64,000 nt of DNA. Source: Spinacia oleracea (lineage: Eukaryota > Streptophyta > Magnoliopsida > Caryophyllales > Amaranthaceae). The notes under the pieces were generated by a model. It was not told the origin of the DNA and ran no database searches. It saw nothing but the letters and a program-made list of their open reading frames with translations. Location of the stretch: contig NC_079487.1 in the NCBI RefSeq assembly GCF_020520425.1, positions 131,276,385 to 131,340,384 on the forward strand, written 5' to 3'. How positions within the stretch are numbered: the stretch's first letter is position 1; each line of letters starts with the position of its first letter. Shown here in pieces: positions 12,201 through 25,757 of this stretch. The position numbers and the translations under genes were made by a program.

Positions 12201-15200
12201 ATAAGATCATACCTTTTGCTTATAATTGGGGATCTGACTTCTTGGGCTATGGATGCTCGCGTAGATAGAAAGATTAACTAATGAGTCCTGACAGCATTAA
12301 TTGGTCATCATATTATTAAAGTTGCAAACCTTGCATTCTCTACCTAGATAAGTGCTTCTATTTATTGAAAGAAACTGTTTATTTTTGCAGGTTCGTGGAT
12401 CACATGTTGGTACGTATCTTCCTAGCTCAGGCATTTGGCATAATACTCAACGACATCTTAAGAAGAATGAAAAAAGTCCGAAGACTGTAAAGCACTTGGA
12501 TTTTGATGCTCCAACGCGAGAAAATGCACTGCCATTGCCTGATGACAGAGTATGTTTCTGAAACCTTTAGTCTTGTTGTCAAAATTTCTAAACCCTTGTG
12601 TGCACCTGTCCAATGTTACTCTCTTTTCACGACTTCTGTGAATTAAGTAGAACTGTAATTGGGTCCTTGTTTTAAAATTTAAACAAATATGAAAAATGTG
12701 TGTCTTGTACTCTTGTACGTTGTACCACATGGTGTCCCTGGACTAGTTTTAGTCTTAGTTCCTCTCTACGTTATTGTAGAAAGTCATAGTTGAATGTTCA
12801 TTGCTGCACATGTTTTCTTTCGACCCCGTTATTTTTGTTCTGCCCACAGACCCACTTTCCGCTTTGAGGTGCTTTTTTTTTGTTTACCCATTCTGTTTCA
12901 TTCTATTTTTGGCTAACCACTTTTACCATCCTACCCTCTTATCCCACAATATTTACACCATTCCACTTACTCTCTCTTACTTTATCAATCCTTTTCTTAC
13001 ATACATGATACACCCACCTTCTTAATCCATCTCTCTTACTCTATCCATCTTTTCTTACACGCACTCACCTTTTTCAAAGTTACCTAGAATCAAGAGTCTA
13101 CAGTAAGTGGGAAAAAAAACCTGGTGGGAGTATGTTATTTCCAAGCTTGTGCCCCTGAGTGCAACATTGATGTTGAAGGTAAATCAGTGGTGGTTCTTCT
13201 TTTGTAACTTGCTTCTGGAGTATAGCAATAAGTTAAATTATGTCTAACTAAAGAGCTGCTCTATTTCTGTGGGATAGTCCTCCTTTTGAATTGTAGGCTC
13301 GTTGTTGCCTTTGCATCTACGTGCGGGAGGGGTAAAGAGAGGAGATTGCTTTGGCTATCATGTGAGTCTTGTGGTTAAAAAAGAATGATGAGCTTTATTG
13401 GAAAAAAAAATCTGCTGATCATTAGTCTTCTGGGATGGAGCTGTCTCCTTTATGTCAGGGGTTGTCTATCAGACTACCAGTGATAGTAAGCGTGATACAG
13501 ATGCTGATTTTTTTTCCAGTAGTTGGTTCATAGCACTCTTGATCTTTTGTCAATTTATTAATTTGTATGAATATTCCTTAGGATTACTTACATTTAATAA
13601 TCCAACCTTTGAGCGATTTTCCAACATTATATTAATCTAACCTTTATGTACCCCTTTAACTTATATTGCACCCTACATGTTACGAAGCATGTAAAAGTAA
13701 AACCGGTCATATTGAAGACATGGCATATTATTATGGCCTTTATAAAATGTAACGTGTGGGCCATTTAAAACCCCACTTCCCCCCTTATTTCCTTCTTATT
13801 CTTCCCCTTCCATTTATCCCTCCTCTTCTTCTTCCCTAAATCATCAGAAATCGCCATTGAAGGCTAAGCTTCAATTTTTTTTTTTTTAATTCAAGGTTAA
13901 TGGCATCTCGTAAGGGGCAAACCTCTGCTGGGTTTGGAGCTTCTCAAAATTCACGGAGTACACTCAAATTAATGAGGATGTTGATGTAATGGCGTGAGAG
14001 AGTATAATCCAAAAAACAACAAAAAAACAAATTTAAAATAAAAACTGAAAAATAAAATTGTTTAACTGTAGGTTAGAATATCATCCAAATTCAAATTATA
14101 ACATTTGAAAACCCAAAACACCCACAAAACCCATAAAAATCAGAATCACAAAATGAAGAACTAATTAAACAACAACAACGAAAACGATGAAGAGTATTAA
14201 AAGGGTGATTTGAGACTAACCAGTCGGGAATTTACATGTTGCTGCTACTACTAGTTGCGCCTAATAGTAATAAGAAGAAAAAAACTAGGAGAGATAAATT
14301 CACGCGTCGCTTTGCTAGTACAGATTTGGTTGGGGATGTTGAATGCAGTAGTGGCGTGGAGAGATAATGAGAGTGAATGAAGAGGCGTGCTGAAGAAGGT
14401 TGATGAAGATGGTTGGAAGAAATTAATGACTTTGATTTTTTTTGGTTTTGGAGGGAAATCAAAAAAATGCAAAGGTCAAAAGAAACCTTACGCTTTGGTT
14501 GACTTGTTCAGCTGGTTCTCAGTTTTTTGGAGCAATATAAGTTAAAGGGGTATAAAGGTTAGATTAATAGATAATAATCAAAAGGTTGGATTTATGTTGG
14601 AAACTCGCTCAAAGGTTGGATTATTTAATGTAAATAATCCTACTTCTTACTTTCTTTACCTGGTTTCTATTATCTTACAAATTGTTTTGAACTCCTCTAT
14701 ATGTGCATAATTGTTTCAGATTCTTTTTTCAAAGTACTTGTCCGCATATCTGGAAACTGATGACTAGCTTACCATTAACAGAAACAAGATGAGTCTCTTC
14801 TAGAAGATGTTTGGATTCTTCTACGTGCCGGGCGAGTAGAAGAAGCATGTGACCTCTGCAGGTCTGCTGGACAGGTATGTCTCTCCTCTCGAAGAGGAAC
14901 CTGGACATTTTTATTGAACCATTTTCTGAAATTGAGTCTCTTGCACAGCCATGGAGGGCTGCAAGTTTATGTCCGTTTGGAGGGTCAGACTTAGTCCCAT
15001 CCGTTGAAGCGCTATCAAAGAATGGTAAAAACAGAATCCTTCAAGCTATCGAACTGGAAAGTGGAATTGGTCGCCAATGGCGCCTTTGGAAGTGGGCATG
15101 TTACTCTGCCTCAGAGGTAAAGAGAATAGTGTATCATCTGTTTTTTGTTTAATGTTGTTAGCTACTCTGTTATCTGTTAATATTTATCATTTATGTATAG

Positions 15201-18200
15201 AACTTCATTCTTCTCCATATCTGCTGTTGGTATTGATCTGTTTCTTTCTATATCTGGTTCAACTTCAAGAGGATTGCTGACCAGGGTGGTGGAAAATATG
15301 AAACAGCGGTTTATGCAGCTCAGTGTAGCAACTTAAAGCGAATGTTTCCAGTTTGCATGGATTGGGAGGTAAATATGTCTGTAGCTATTCTTTACCATTC
15401 AGAAATTGTCCGCCTGTTCACCGCTTTCCTTACCCTTTTCCCAGAAACAGTACAACGTACAAGTCTATTCCAAATCAATTGCCTGGTTTAACTTCTTCTG
15501 GTAGCCGCATGTGTTGATTTTTTCAACTATATTTGCATCTCTGTCCAAATTTATTCAGCAGAAGTTTTTTGGGTTGTACGAATATATTAATAGCAGGTCC
15601 AAAATGAAAAGTAAAACAATTGATATAATTATTAAGTTCATTAAAAAATATCCAGTGACTCGAAGAAGTAAATTCAGTCTGTTTGGTGGCCGATAAAAAA
15701 GACGGTAATGGATATGAATGGAAGTGTAATTTGGCAATGAAAGTAACATCATAACGTCCATGGTAATGCAATCTCATCCCAAACTTGTGGTTTTCTTCAT
15801 AGATTTTCATTCCCACCTAATACCACCCACAAATGGTAATGGGTGGTTATGACGATTTTTTGAAGAAAATGAGATGCTTGAGGTGAGTTGGCATTTCCAT
15901 GAGTATTGCCATATGACTTCTCTCACATATTTACAGTACAAATTCATTCCCATTAACACCATTTTTGCCAACCAAACGGGTTGTCAGTATTCTCAGTAGG
16001 TACATTGTGGAAGTTGAGAGAGTGGGGTGGGGAGGGTGTGTGGCACGGCCTGCCTGCCTTCGCGCCTCATGTGCTTCGTCCATGGGTTGCACTATTGTTT
16101 AACAGGGTCCTGGCCTTTGTTTGTTACAAGTTTAACTCATGTCTGCTCCATCTTTTACGTTTTCCCTACTGAATGAAATGCAGTTATTCATGGCATCAAG
16201 TGAACCAATCAGAAAAATAACTCATATCTGTTCCATCGTTTACATTTTTCCTACCTTCTTTGTGTTGCCTTCGTTTTTGTCCTGTCGGATGTTGGAATAG
16301 TGGATGTTAAAGGTCCAATTGAACTTCATAGTAGATATATATAAATCTCATTGTTTTTTTTTTCAGTTAAGGTTTAAAACTGTTTTTCTATCCTGATGCT
16401 TGCTATTTTCTAGTCAGCATGTTGGGCAATGGCCAAGTCATGGCTTGATGTCCAGATGGACATGGAATTGGCCCGTTTGCAGCCTGGAAGAATGGAACTC
16501 TTGAAGAATTATGAAGAGGCTAATGGTTCAAGTCCTAGTCAAAGAGTTAGCAGTTCTGGATCTTCGGGGGGGCTAGAAAATTGGCCTTTACAAGTTCTGA
16601 ACCAGCAACCACGACACCTTTCTTCTCTTATTCAAAAGCTTCATTCCAGGTAGCCCGCAAAACAACTACTATATTTCTCTTCTATTTTTCTGCTTCAGTA
16701 GTCAGATATATATCATCCTCTCTATCTGATGCAGTGACATGGTACATGAAGCTGTTACTCGTGGATGCAAGGAGCAGCACCGACAGATTGAGGCAAGCTT
16801 TTAATTCACTAGAACATTTGATGTCTTTTAGTTAGATAAAGCTAAACAATCGTAAACATTTCATAATGCTTTTTGTTTTGTATGACGTGTCATAGGTAAG
16901 GTTCTGTAATGTGTATATCTGGACTCCTTAGACCAGTGGCCAAATTGGAAAATGATACTTTAGTTCGTAAAATTCATTCCGGGTACAAGTAGTAAATTTT
17001 AACTCTATTATTAACTTACTTCGTATGACATGGTACTCTGTATTAGTAATTTTAGTTTAAAATAATAACTTTATTAAGTGAAACACTATCACAATTGACA
17101 TTTTTTTTAAATAAAATTTTTCTGGTATTTTTCTTCTCATTCTATCTCTCTCTTCTTCTCCTTCTCCCTCTACTGCTCTTTTATCTCTCTCTTCTTTCTT
17201 GACACCTTTCTGTCTAGGATCCCAACCAAATTTATGCTTTTCATTTAAAGGATTCGGATGTACGTCATATTGTATTTGTTCCCCGCGCTATGCTAAGGCA
17301 GTGGGCCAAATTTTCGGATGGCCCAATTTCTATTTGCTGGACCTGTTTTACTAATTTTGTTTGACATTAGTTGGTTTGGGCCAAGATCCCGGGGGGGAGG
17401 GGGGACCCCTGCCGCCAGTGGTTGTGTTGCTGTCTCTGTGAAATGTCCCTTTCTACAGCTAAAAGTTAATAAAACATTGACAGCCACTGGCCCTCCACTG
17501 TACGTGTTTCTAGCTTAGAAGAAGAGTTGTCTACTTATCCTACTGAATGGAAGAGGAAACTGGTAGTCTGTGGTGTGTTGATGCTTAGCCCAAGACGTGA
17601 ACTTTTATAGCCATGCTCCCTATCCCACAAAGCCAATAGAGAAAACAATTCCTTGCACCTGTCACTGTTGATATTTATCCCCTCTATGGTTAAGAAGGAA
17701 GAGCGCATTTGTGTAATGATGGTGTTGGGAAGCAGGAAATACAAAATATAATGTGTAAAGTATAAACAAGTTACATAATACAATTACAAAGTTGCTGCAG
17801 AGATGCTATGACTGACTGTCACCCGTAGGAAATTGATTTTCCTTAGCCTTATGCTGGTGCTTTTTCTGTGCCATACTTTTTTTAATTTTATCTATTGCTC
17901 CTTTAACTTTAATAAGCATTTGTTTCTGTAACACTTATGCTTGCTTATATTTGAGGTTTGTTTATTGACCATCAGATGAATCTTATGTCTGGAGATATAC
18001 CACATCTATTGGACCTTGTTTGGTCATGGATATCACCTTCGGATGATGATCAAAATGCCTTCAGGTAAAAGAAGTATTTTTTTATAGTTGTTTCTGGAAT
18101 TTTGTACTCCAAAAGATTTTTGACATAGTATTGGCACAAACAGTTTTGTTTCATTCATTTTGAAACACAGGATTATGGACATTGTGTAGTTTACATAAAT

Positions 18201-21200
18201 TTATATTTGTGCATTGACAAAATTTTCAAAGTTCTGAAGTGTAAAGTCTTCAATCAAGGTTGGCCTGTGTGTGTGGTTGCTGAAGTTGTGCTTTTATAAG
18301 AAGTACTTGATTGGTATAGTTCAATTTGTGTGCTTGGATTGCTTTTTCTATTCGGCTACAGCATTGAATTGGATTACTTGCTAATTTAGTGTACATGTTG
18401 CTTCTCAAATGCTAGATTATTTATAACTAAATTGAGAACAAAGTCAACAAACATTTGTTTTGTTTGGTAATGATGTGGCTTGCATTATGGTTCAGGCCTC
18501 ATGGAGATCCCCATATGATTCGTTTTGGAGCTCATTTAGTATTGGTGCTTAGATTTTTGCTTGGAGATGAAGTGAAGGATGTTTTCAAGGAGAAAATAAT
18601 GAATGTTGGTGATCTCATCCTTCATATGTAAGTGCAACTTTTTTGGCATTTCAATTTATTTGTCATTTTAAATTGACAATAAGAATCACGAAATTTATTT
18701 ATACAACGTATTAATAACTGCAAGAAAATATTACATTGGTAGGAGACCTTTTATAAACACTTGTGAAAGACAGAAAAGCAGCATGCCAATTGTATTGTAC
18801 ACCATTTATTTAAACTCAAAACCCGTGGAGGTCAAAAAAGCACCAAAGATTGACTCTGTGAATACTCACAACCAAAATGTGTATTCCAAAATATTTTTAT
18901 TATCCTCTTCAACTGTGAAAACCATAAAATTGCCAACTTTGCACCAAAGAGGTTTGCTCTTCTTAAGCAACACACGGTTTTTTCTTTGTAAAACAGTATC
19001 CTTAAATCCTTAGTTGCTTAGCTCATTTTAACTCCGCAGCTATGCAATGTATCTATTTTCGCAACAACATGAGGAGTTGGTTGGAATATATGCTTCACAC
19101 CTAGCACGTCATCGTTGCATTGACCTCTCTGTGCACATGATGGAGCTACGATTGAATGCTAGGTAACTTTCCAGTTTCATCTTTTAGCATATTATCCCTT
19201 TTTGTTTGTCCATCATTTATATATAACTGTTTCTCTCTGATTGACCTCTGATAATAGAGTACACATTAAGTACAAATTATTTGTATCTGCTATGGAGTAT
19301 TTGCCGTTTTCTCCTGGAGATGAATCAAGAGGCAGCTTTGAAGAAATTATTGAGAGGTAATTGCTCATTCTCCTTTAGTCTGGAAGCTCGAGTGGTCTTA
19401 TCAGGATAAACTTATTAATCTACAATAAATTGTTACAACAGTGTATTGTCAAGATCTCGCGAAATCAAAGTTAGCAAGTATGATAACTCAGCAGATGTTG
19501 CAGAGCAACATCGGTTGCAATCACTTGATAAAGCTATGACTGTACAGTGGCTTTGCTTTACACCCCCATCAACAGTTGATGATGTTGAAACTGTTGGTTC
19601 CAGGCTTCTTCTACGAGCACTTATGCACAGGTATTATATAATCAGTTTTAGCATACTTCAGAAATGAGATGTCATTTCTCGTATAATGAACTACATGATT
19701 ATTTTCTTGCTGCTTCTATCCCTTTTTTCTTTGGTAACGGCAGGGTTAAGAATTAATGCTTGGCAATGCTTACTTGCTTAGGTCTTTATGCTTTGCATAA
19801 TTTGACTGGATAAAGACAAGAAATGTAACTTTGGGGTAGGGAAGCGTGGGTATGATAATATGCCAGTGTGAGGCATGGGTAAAGCATTAAAGTTACGTAC
19901 ATTTTTTTTATAAGCTAAGGCGCAGGTATAGCATGGTTTTAGGTTCAAGCAAGAAAGACGGTGTAGGCTAAAAACCCCAGCCTAAAGCTAAAGAAGGAAT
20001 CCAAAAACTCCTTCCTACTGGATGAATAGCTTTAGATGACGTCATTCTGTAAACTAAGTTATACCAGCCCACAGGGTACATCGAAGATCCATTTCTCATT
20101 CCGTCCATTGGATATATCCAAATTGTTAGAAAACCTAAGCTTGTGAGTGTCCATATGAAGCTCAAAAGCGCTTTCACAATGCGTCAGAATTTTTGGAGGT
20201 TTCACAGATAGTTTGCTGTATGGAGATTTTTTTTTTCCGGACTTAGCCGATGAACAACTGATGTTCCCTCGATTCTTGCCTTTTGCGTCTAATCAAGGTA
20301 ATTCCAATTCACTGACTCTTTAGAGTAAGGAATGGATCACATTTTGGGCCTTTTATGATCCATTCAACCAGCCTGAAAGATGAGAGACAGGCCTGACGCA
20401 AGGAGATTTCGTGCAGAAAGGCGGATTAGGTCTAATAATTGAGACCTTTTTGACAGACCCTTACGTTTTTTGTTTTAAAAAAAAATACCTGAATACTTTT
20501 TATTCCCAGAAGGAATTGGGTGATTGATAACCTGCCAATCTGACAATCATATTTCTGCCATTGTTATGTTTGTTTGGTCTTCAACATTTGTTGTGTTCGT
20601 ACTTTGACAAGTCAGTTTTTTACTTTTGCATGTCTACTTTCATTGCTTCAATATGAAAATCTAATTAAATATTTTTTATAGAGGTCTCCACTCCCCTGCC
20701 CCTGTTGGATTTTCATTGCTGGCTGATTATTGTTTTCTCCCTCCAGTAACATACTCTTCCGAGAATTTGCTTTAATATCCATGTGGAGGGTGCCAGCAAT
20801 GCCCATAGGTGCTCATAAACTGCTTAGTTTTCTTGCTGAACCCTTGAAGCAACCCACTGAAAATCTTCTAGCTTTTGAGGATCATGATGTTTCCGACTAC
20901 CTGAAGGAGTTCAGTGATTGGGTATGCATCATTGAAATACTGTTCAATTTTCTGACTCATTTATGTCTGCTTAATCTGACCCCGTAGGATATCATAATTA
21001 GATTGCATATCTCTGAGGTTTTTTTTTTTTTTTCCTGAATCAGAGTGAGTACTACTCCTGTGATGCAACATACCGCAACTGGCTTCAATATGAACTAGAG
21101 AATGCGGAGGTTTCTCCCAGTAAGCTATCTGTGGAAGAAAAACAGAAAGTCATTGTAGCGGCACAAGAGGCACTCAACTCTTCACTGTTACTCCTACTGA

Positions 21201-23875
21201 GTGAGTATTATTTTATGAAATAGGAAGGGCTGCTTTTTTTAAGCTTGTTTTCTTTTAGACGTAGAGTAAATTACCATTACCATTTTGCAACTGGCTCTAA
21301 TAGAACATGCTGTACTTTTTTTACAGGGAAGGAAAATCCTTGGTTGGTTCCAGGTGAAAATCAAATTTATGACACAACAGAACCTGTGGTCCTTGAATTG
21401 CACGCTACAGCGATATTGTGTTTGCCTTCTGGTGAATGCATGTGTCCGGATGCCACCTTATGTGCCACATTGATGAGTGCCCTCTACTCTTCGGTGACGG
21501 AGGAAGTTGTGTTAAATCGACAATTGACGGTAAACCCTTAAATTCAGGAAAGTTGGCTACAAATTGATTCAAACTATTGTGTTCTGCAGAAAAATTAATC
21601 CCTAGATAGAGATCAAACTAGGAATTATTTGAAAATAATCCACACTTGGGGTTATGTTTGTTTTTATAAAAATATTGATCTGGTGCTTGTAGTAACCTTC
21701 TGTCTTATAAGCGATAATTTAGGAAATTTGAGATCAATGCTAGCATTAACTTTTGATTTGTCCCTTCTCCAAATAGAAGTTATTCTTACATGTCTTATTA
21801 TGATTACAACATCTTTCTAAAGCTCATTTGATTGTGAAGCATCGTAAACAGAAGTTTTACAGATCATAATTTTTTGCATTTTCTTGAATTCTGACCAATA
21901 TATATTGCCAGGTCGATGTGAAGGTTTCTTTTAGGAATAATTTCTGTGTTGAGGTTATCCTTCGCTGCTTGGCAGTTGAAGGCGATGGATTAGGGCCTCA
22001 TGAACTGAATGATGGTGGTATCCTTGCCAGTGTAATGGCAGCGGGCTTTAAAGGTAGAAATTTTTCGATAGCATCAGTATGATATGGTACTCTCACTTTG
22101 GCAGTTGTGCTTTGGCTTAAACTTATGGTTATGCATTATATTGTTCAATGAGTCTAAAGAGTTTGGTATGTGGTTTTAACATAACTGTAGATTTTTTATA
22201 CTCTATTTTATTTCTAACTCACGCATATCAGACTCACCTTTGTCTTCTTTTGTGAATATTGATTCGGATTAGGGTGCCTGGAATTGTATTTGTAGACAAT
22301 ATGTGTTACATATACTATTACGGCAATACCATTAGGTAAACACCATCACTTCTGAAAGCTTGAAAGTTGAGGAAAATTTTCTATAATTATGCACTGCTTG
22401 ACAGAATGATAGTTTCTTTATCTTGATCTCATGTCTGAAGAGTTTTTTGAGTGGCCATCAGTAAAAAGACAAGAACTGGGTGAGTTGTGCAGCATAGTTA
22501 TGAAGCGAAATAACTTTGATGATACTGTGAGATTTTGCTACTTATTAATCGTTTAGAGTTGAATGGACATGAAAATATTAAATTTGAGTTACCTCAATTT
22601 ATCTCTTGCTGTGTAGTGGTACTGTATCAGTATGGTTGCAAGATGAAAGTTTCAACAAAACTGAGTACACAGACATTAATCTACCGTTGGTAATAATGTG
22701 ATGCTAGTAATTAATTGAGTACACCTCTGTGAGTGAGAAATTTATCATGTTCCTAAAGTATGTCTTGTACTGTACTACTGTGTTGCGTTATTGGAATTAG
22801 GCTATTGTGGTAAGTCTGTAAGTGTAGCGACATTTACATGCTTGCTGAGTTGGTTTGGGTGGGTATAAAGAGAGAAGATGCTGTGTGTAATGCCTTTTTA
22901 GTGATTGTTTGGTGCATTTGATTGAATGGAAACACTTGCATCTTTTTCGGAGTGGTTTCTTCTAGTTTCGAAATCTAATAATTCTGAGTGACCTTTCGCG
23001 ACTGGGAACGTTGATCACTTGTCTCTTTTAGAGATTCGATTTAATTGCTTCAAGTTTTACCAATTCTAATCACTTGTACCTGTTGCTTCTTACACCAATA
23101 GCACTCTTTAATCCAATTATACTATAAGAAAGATCGTTAATCAACCAATCAAATTAGTTGTATTATTTTTTAGTCCCCTGCTTTACTATCTGAATGCAGG
23201 GATGAAAAATGTACTGGTTAACGGTTATTGACAAATTGGAGATTATATAATGCAGGTGAACTTTCTCGATTTCAAGCTGGTGTCACAATGGAGATTTCAC
23301 GACTGGATGCTTGGTATTCTAATGCTGAAGGCTCCGTGAAAGATCAAGCTGCATACATTGTGCGTGGTCTCTGTCGCAGGTGTTGTCTTCCAGAACTGAT
23401 TTTACGCTGCATGCAGGTAAGTGTGTTCTGTAAACAATGGAATTTTTTGATGAAGATCCTAGTTTAAATGCTCTGTTATTTGCATTGTTGTAAGGGTAAA
23501 TGCGTCAATAGATGCTGAATTCCGCTTGTGATTACTTTTGCAGATGTCTGTTTCATTGGTGGAGTTGATTGAGGTTCCTGAGAGGCATGAAGAGTTGATT
23601 GAGCTTGTTGCTTGTCCGGAAACAGGATTTATTCGTTTATTCAGTCAACAGCAACTGCAGGTATACCATTTACCCTATAAAGTTTCATGTAATTACATCT
23701 TATTAAGCGTATACTATACTAATCACTGTTGTATATCACGTTTAGTGCTGCTAACTGAAGTCATCTTTATTTGATCCAGGAATTTTTGCTGTTTGAGAGA
23801 GAGTATTCAATATGCGCAATGGAGCTTCAGGAAGAACGCTCTATGAGCGCCCATGAACAGCTGTACCAGTATTGA
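6234..23875 (+). CDS. NUP107: NUP107, nuclear pore complex Y-complex subunit
   Basis: Scaffold nucleoporin of the Nup107-160 (Y) complex, which builds the nuclear-pore outer rings. I place 24 exons: 6234-6313, 7526-7854, 7942-8011, 9443-9558, 10475-10506, 10614-10739, 12391-12549, 14782-14874, 14949-15116, 15270-15368, 16414-16649, 16735-16792, 17976-18064, 18496-18627, 19040-19162, 19258-19356, 19442-19630, 20747-20921, 21044-21200, 21327-21529, 21912-22053, 23256-23416, 23544-23660, 23780-23875. All phases agree and give 1,082 residues; the Arabidopsis protein has about 1,077. Landmarks shared with it: N-terminal TSPSYFDP, QGSHVGTYLP-like GSHVGTYLPSSG, WPLQVLNQQPR, RPHGDPHM, IVRGLCRRCCLPEL and the C-terminal EFLLFEREY. 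The protein is expected to be an all-alpha Nup84/Nup107 solenoid. Intron 12 uses a GC donor. Its last nine exons were duplicated in inverted orientation at 48.5-53.3 kb. Confidence 0.96.
13581..14640. mobile_element. Mutator-like non-autonomous TIR element in NUP107 intron 7
   Basis: About 1,060 bp bounded by long imperfect inverted repeats of roughly 85-100 bp. The left end GGATTACTTACATTTAATAA matches the complement of the right end, and both continue into AATCCAACCTTTGAGCGA. Nine-base flanks TATTCCTTA (13572-13580) and TACTTCTTA (14641-14649) agree at seven of nine positions, as expected of an aged Mutator-type target duplication. Long TIRs and a 9 bp duplication indicate a MULE. The interior holds only short frames (for example a start at about 13901) and I recognise no transposase. 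Confidence 0.7.
15675..15982. mobile_element. MITE-like inverted-repeat element in NUP107 intron 10
   Basis: The left end (CTGTTTGGTGGCCGATAAAA) and the complement of the right end (CCGTTTGGTTGGCAAAAATG) are similar. Both continue into a TAATGG...ATGAAT-like stretch. The GTTTGGTTGGC-type terminus is common in plant MITEs. The repeats are imperfect and no clear target duplication was found, so I leave the superfamily open. Confidence 0.45.
16793..17975 (+). other. GC-AG intron 12 of NUP107
   Basis: The donor reads GAG|GCAAGC instead of GAG|GT. Joining at this point restores the conserved protein stretch CKEQHRQIE|MNLM and keeps phase 0. The acceptor is CATCAG at 17975. GC-AG introns are about one percent of plant introns and usually have an otherwise strong donor, as here (AG|GCAAG). 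Confidence 0.85.
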
Positions 23876-25283
23876 TTTGTATTTTTTTAAAATAATACCT
23901 TTTTCTTTAATGACAATAATACATTTGCTGTCAAATGAAAAATTATTATCTATATAACCAGTAAATTGTTGTGTTGTTATAGGTCACAGGTTCGAATCCC
24001 TCCACCGACATGTGTCATAGGGCAGTAAAATTGTAAGAAAATATGTACATTCGGGAACATAAAAGGACAAAGATAAGGGGGGGAAATGATTTTGATTTTG
24101 ATTTTGATTTAATTCTTTGGAGTAAGAACTCTCCTCTTTAGTAACTTGTTGCAAAGATAAATCTATGTATAAATCTACTGTGGTGAAATCAATTTGCTAA
24201 GGTGTTGTCGTAGTTAACCCTCCTTCAGATCTCAACTTAAATGACATTGCCAAAATAAATTCATGGATTTTTTATATTTTATTTGTATATTATATTGTTT
24301 CTCATGTGAAGAGGGTTCATATTATTCAAACTTAGTAACTTACCTAGCACGATTGGACTATACAGTATATGAGTAAAAATGAAATATTTTTGTTTTGGTG
24401 GAGCTTGACTAGAATTAAAAATTACCTTCCCAAATTCTACCTACATAAATATTAGGACGCAATACGAAGTAAATACTCTATTACTAGGAAATCCTCCTAA
24501 TTATATAGTGGTAGTTGTTTTATTGTATTTCCCTTCTCAATTGTCTATTATGGAGTAGTAAAGTGTCTTGACCCAGCTTGCATTAAAAAAAAGTGTCTTA
24601 TCTTTTCCTCCACTTTTTTAAGTCCTAGGGAATTTAACATGCAAAGTTGAATTAATTTCCATCATGATATGTATGTGTCGAGTCATTAGACTGTAAGCTG
24701 AAACTCCCCGGACGAGAACAAACCTATATTGAACAAAACTTTGGCCGAATCTATTCTAAGTTCACTTGTCAACCCCCTACTCTTGATGACTCCAATAAGT
24801 TAAGCTGAATTAACTTAACTTAACTTATGTGAACTAAATGAGTATTAATGAGCCGATACACTTGTGACCAACCTAGAGGGAAGGTCATTGCTACGAGAAT
24901 GAGTTTTAACAAAAAATAAATAAATTACATTCAATTATAAAACAAGTTAGCTCGAGCGACTATGTTCACAAACAACTTGCTAAGTTCGCGAACAACTTAG
25001 TATTGTTCGTTTGTAAGCCCGTTAGTGTTCATGTATAAGCTTGTTTTAAACTCTTGCTTGAAATTTTAAAAATAAAAGAAGAATTGAATGCATCTTTACA
25101 ATGTGTAGGTTATTTATACAGAGTATCATCATAGATTTTTTAAGTCACATAGACTTATACCGCACATCATATATTCCGTGACTAAGATGCAGAGTATAAT
25201 AAAATTATATCACATACATATGACATTCAACCTCTTACACAAAAAGCGTAGTTTTGTTGAAAGAATTTTTTGTTTGCTTGTTA
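23876..25283. other. Intergenic DNA downstream of NUP107
   Basis: Holds the NUP107 3' UTR. A short block at about 23985-24021 has a pol III B-box-like sequence (GGTTCGAATCC), perhaps a SINE relic, and is the outer limit of the NUP107 duplication. The rest is AT-rich with scattered short repeats. No gene is visible. Confidence 0.6.
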
Positions 25284-25757
25284 TCTATACTAATATATTA
25301 AAAGGCGTTGTGAAAAAAGTCTATGTGCCACGTAGTACTCTTCTATTTGCGCCACATTATTCACTCATCAAATGGTATGTCATGTCATGGACAACAAAAA
25401 ATCAATACAATGAGATTTGAACTCCAGACCTCAAATGTGGATGACAACACTCATTACCATCTTAACCAACCACCAATTGTGTTTTATATTTTCACATTAA
25501 TTTATAAATAAATGGATAAACATAAAGAAACATGATGTCATAAAGTCTCATAAGCATCACTTATAAAAAATGTCTTGCATGGTTGTATATATCTAATTTG
25601 GTGTTTACTAATTTGTAGCAGATAGTTCAACTAGAAAATTAATTATACAATTTGTAAGATGATCTAATTGAAAAATTAGATGGTATGATAAATGACGTAA
25701 TGCATGTGCGATGTGCCTATGTAGTTGACGAATTTAATGTATCCTTTATGGTATACA

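Noticed and set aside
19930-20470. Possible organellar DNA insert in NUP107 intron 17 (open 96-codon frame in the copy at 52242-52532)
   Set aside because: I could not match it to any mitochondrial or plastid gene, and the original locus does not keep the frame. It is left as intron sequence.
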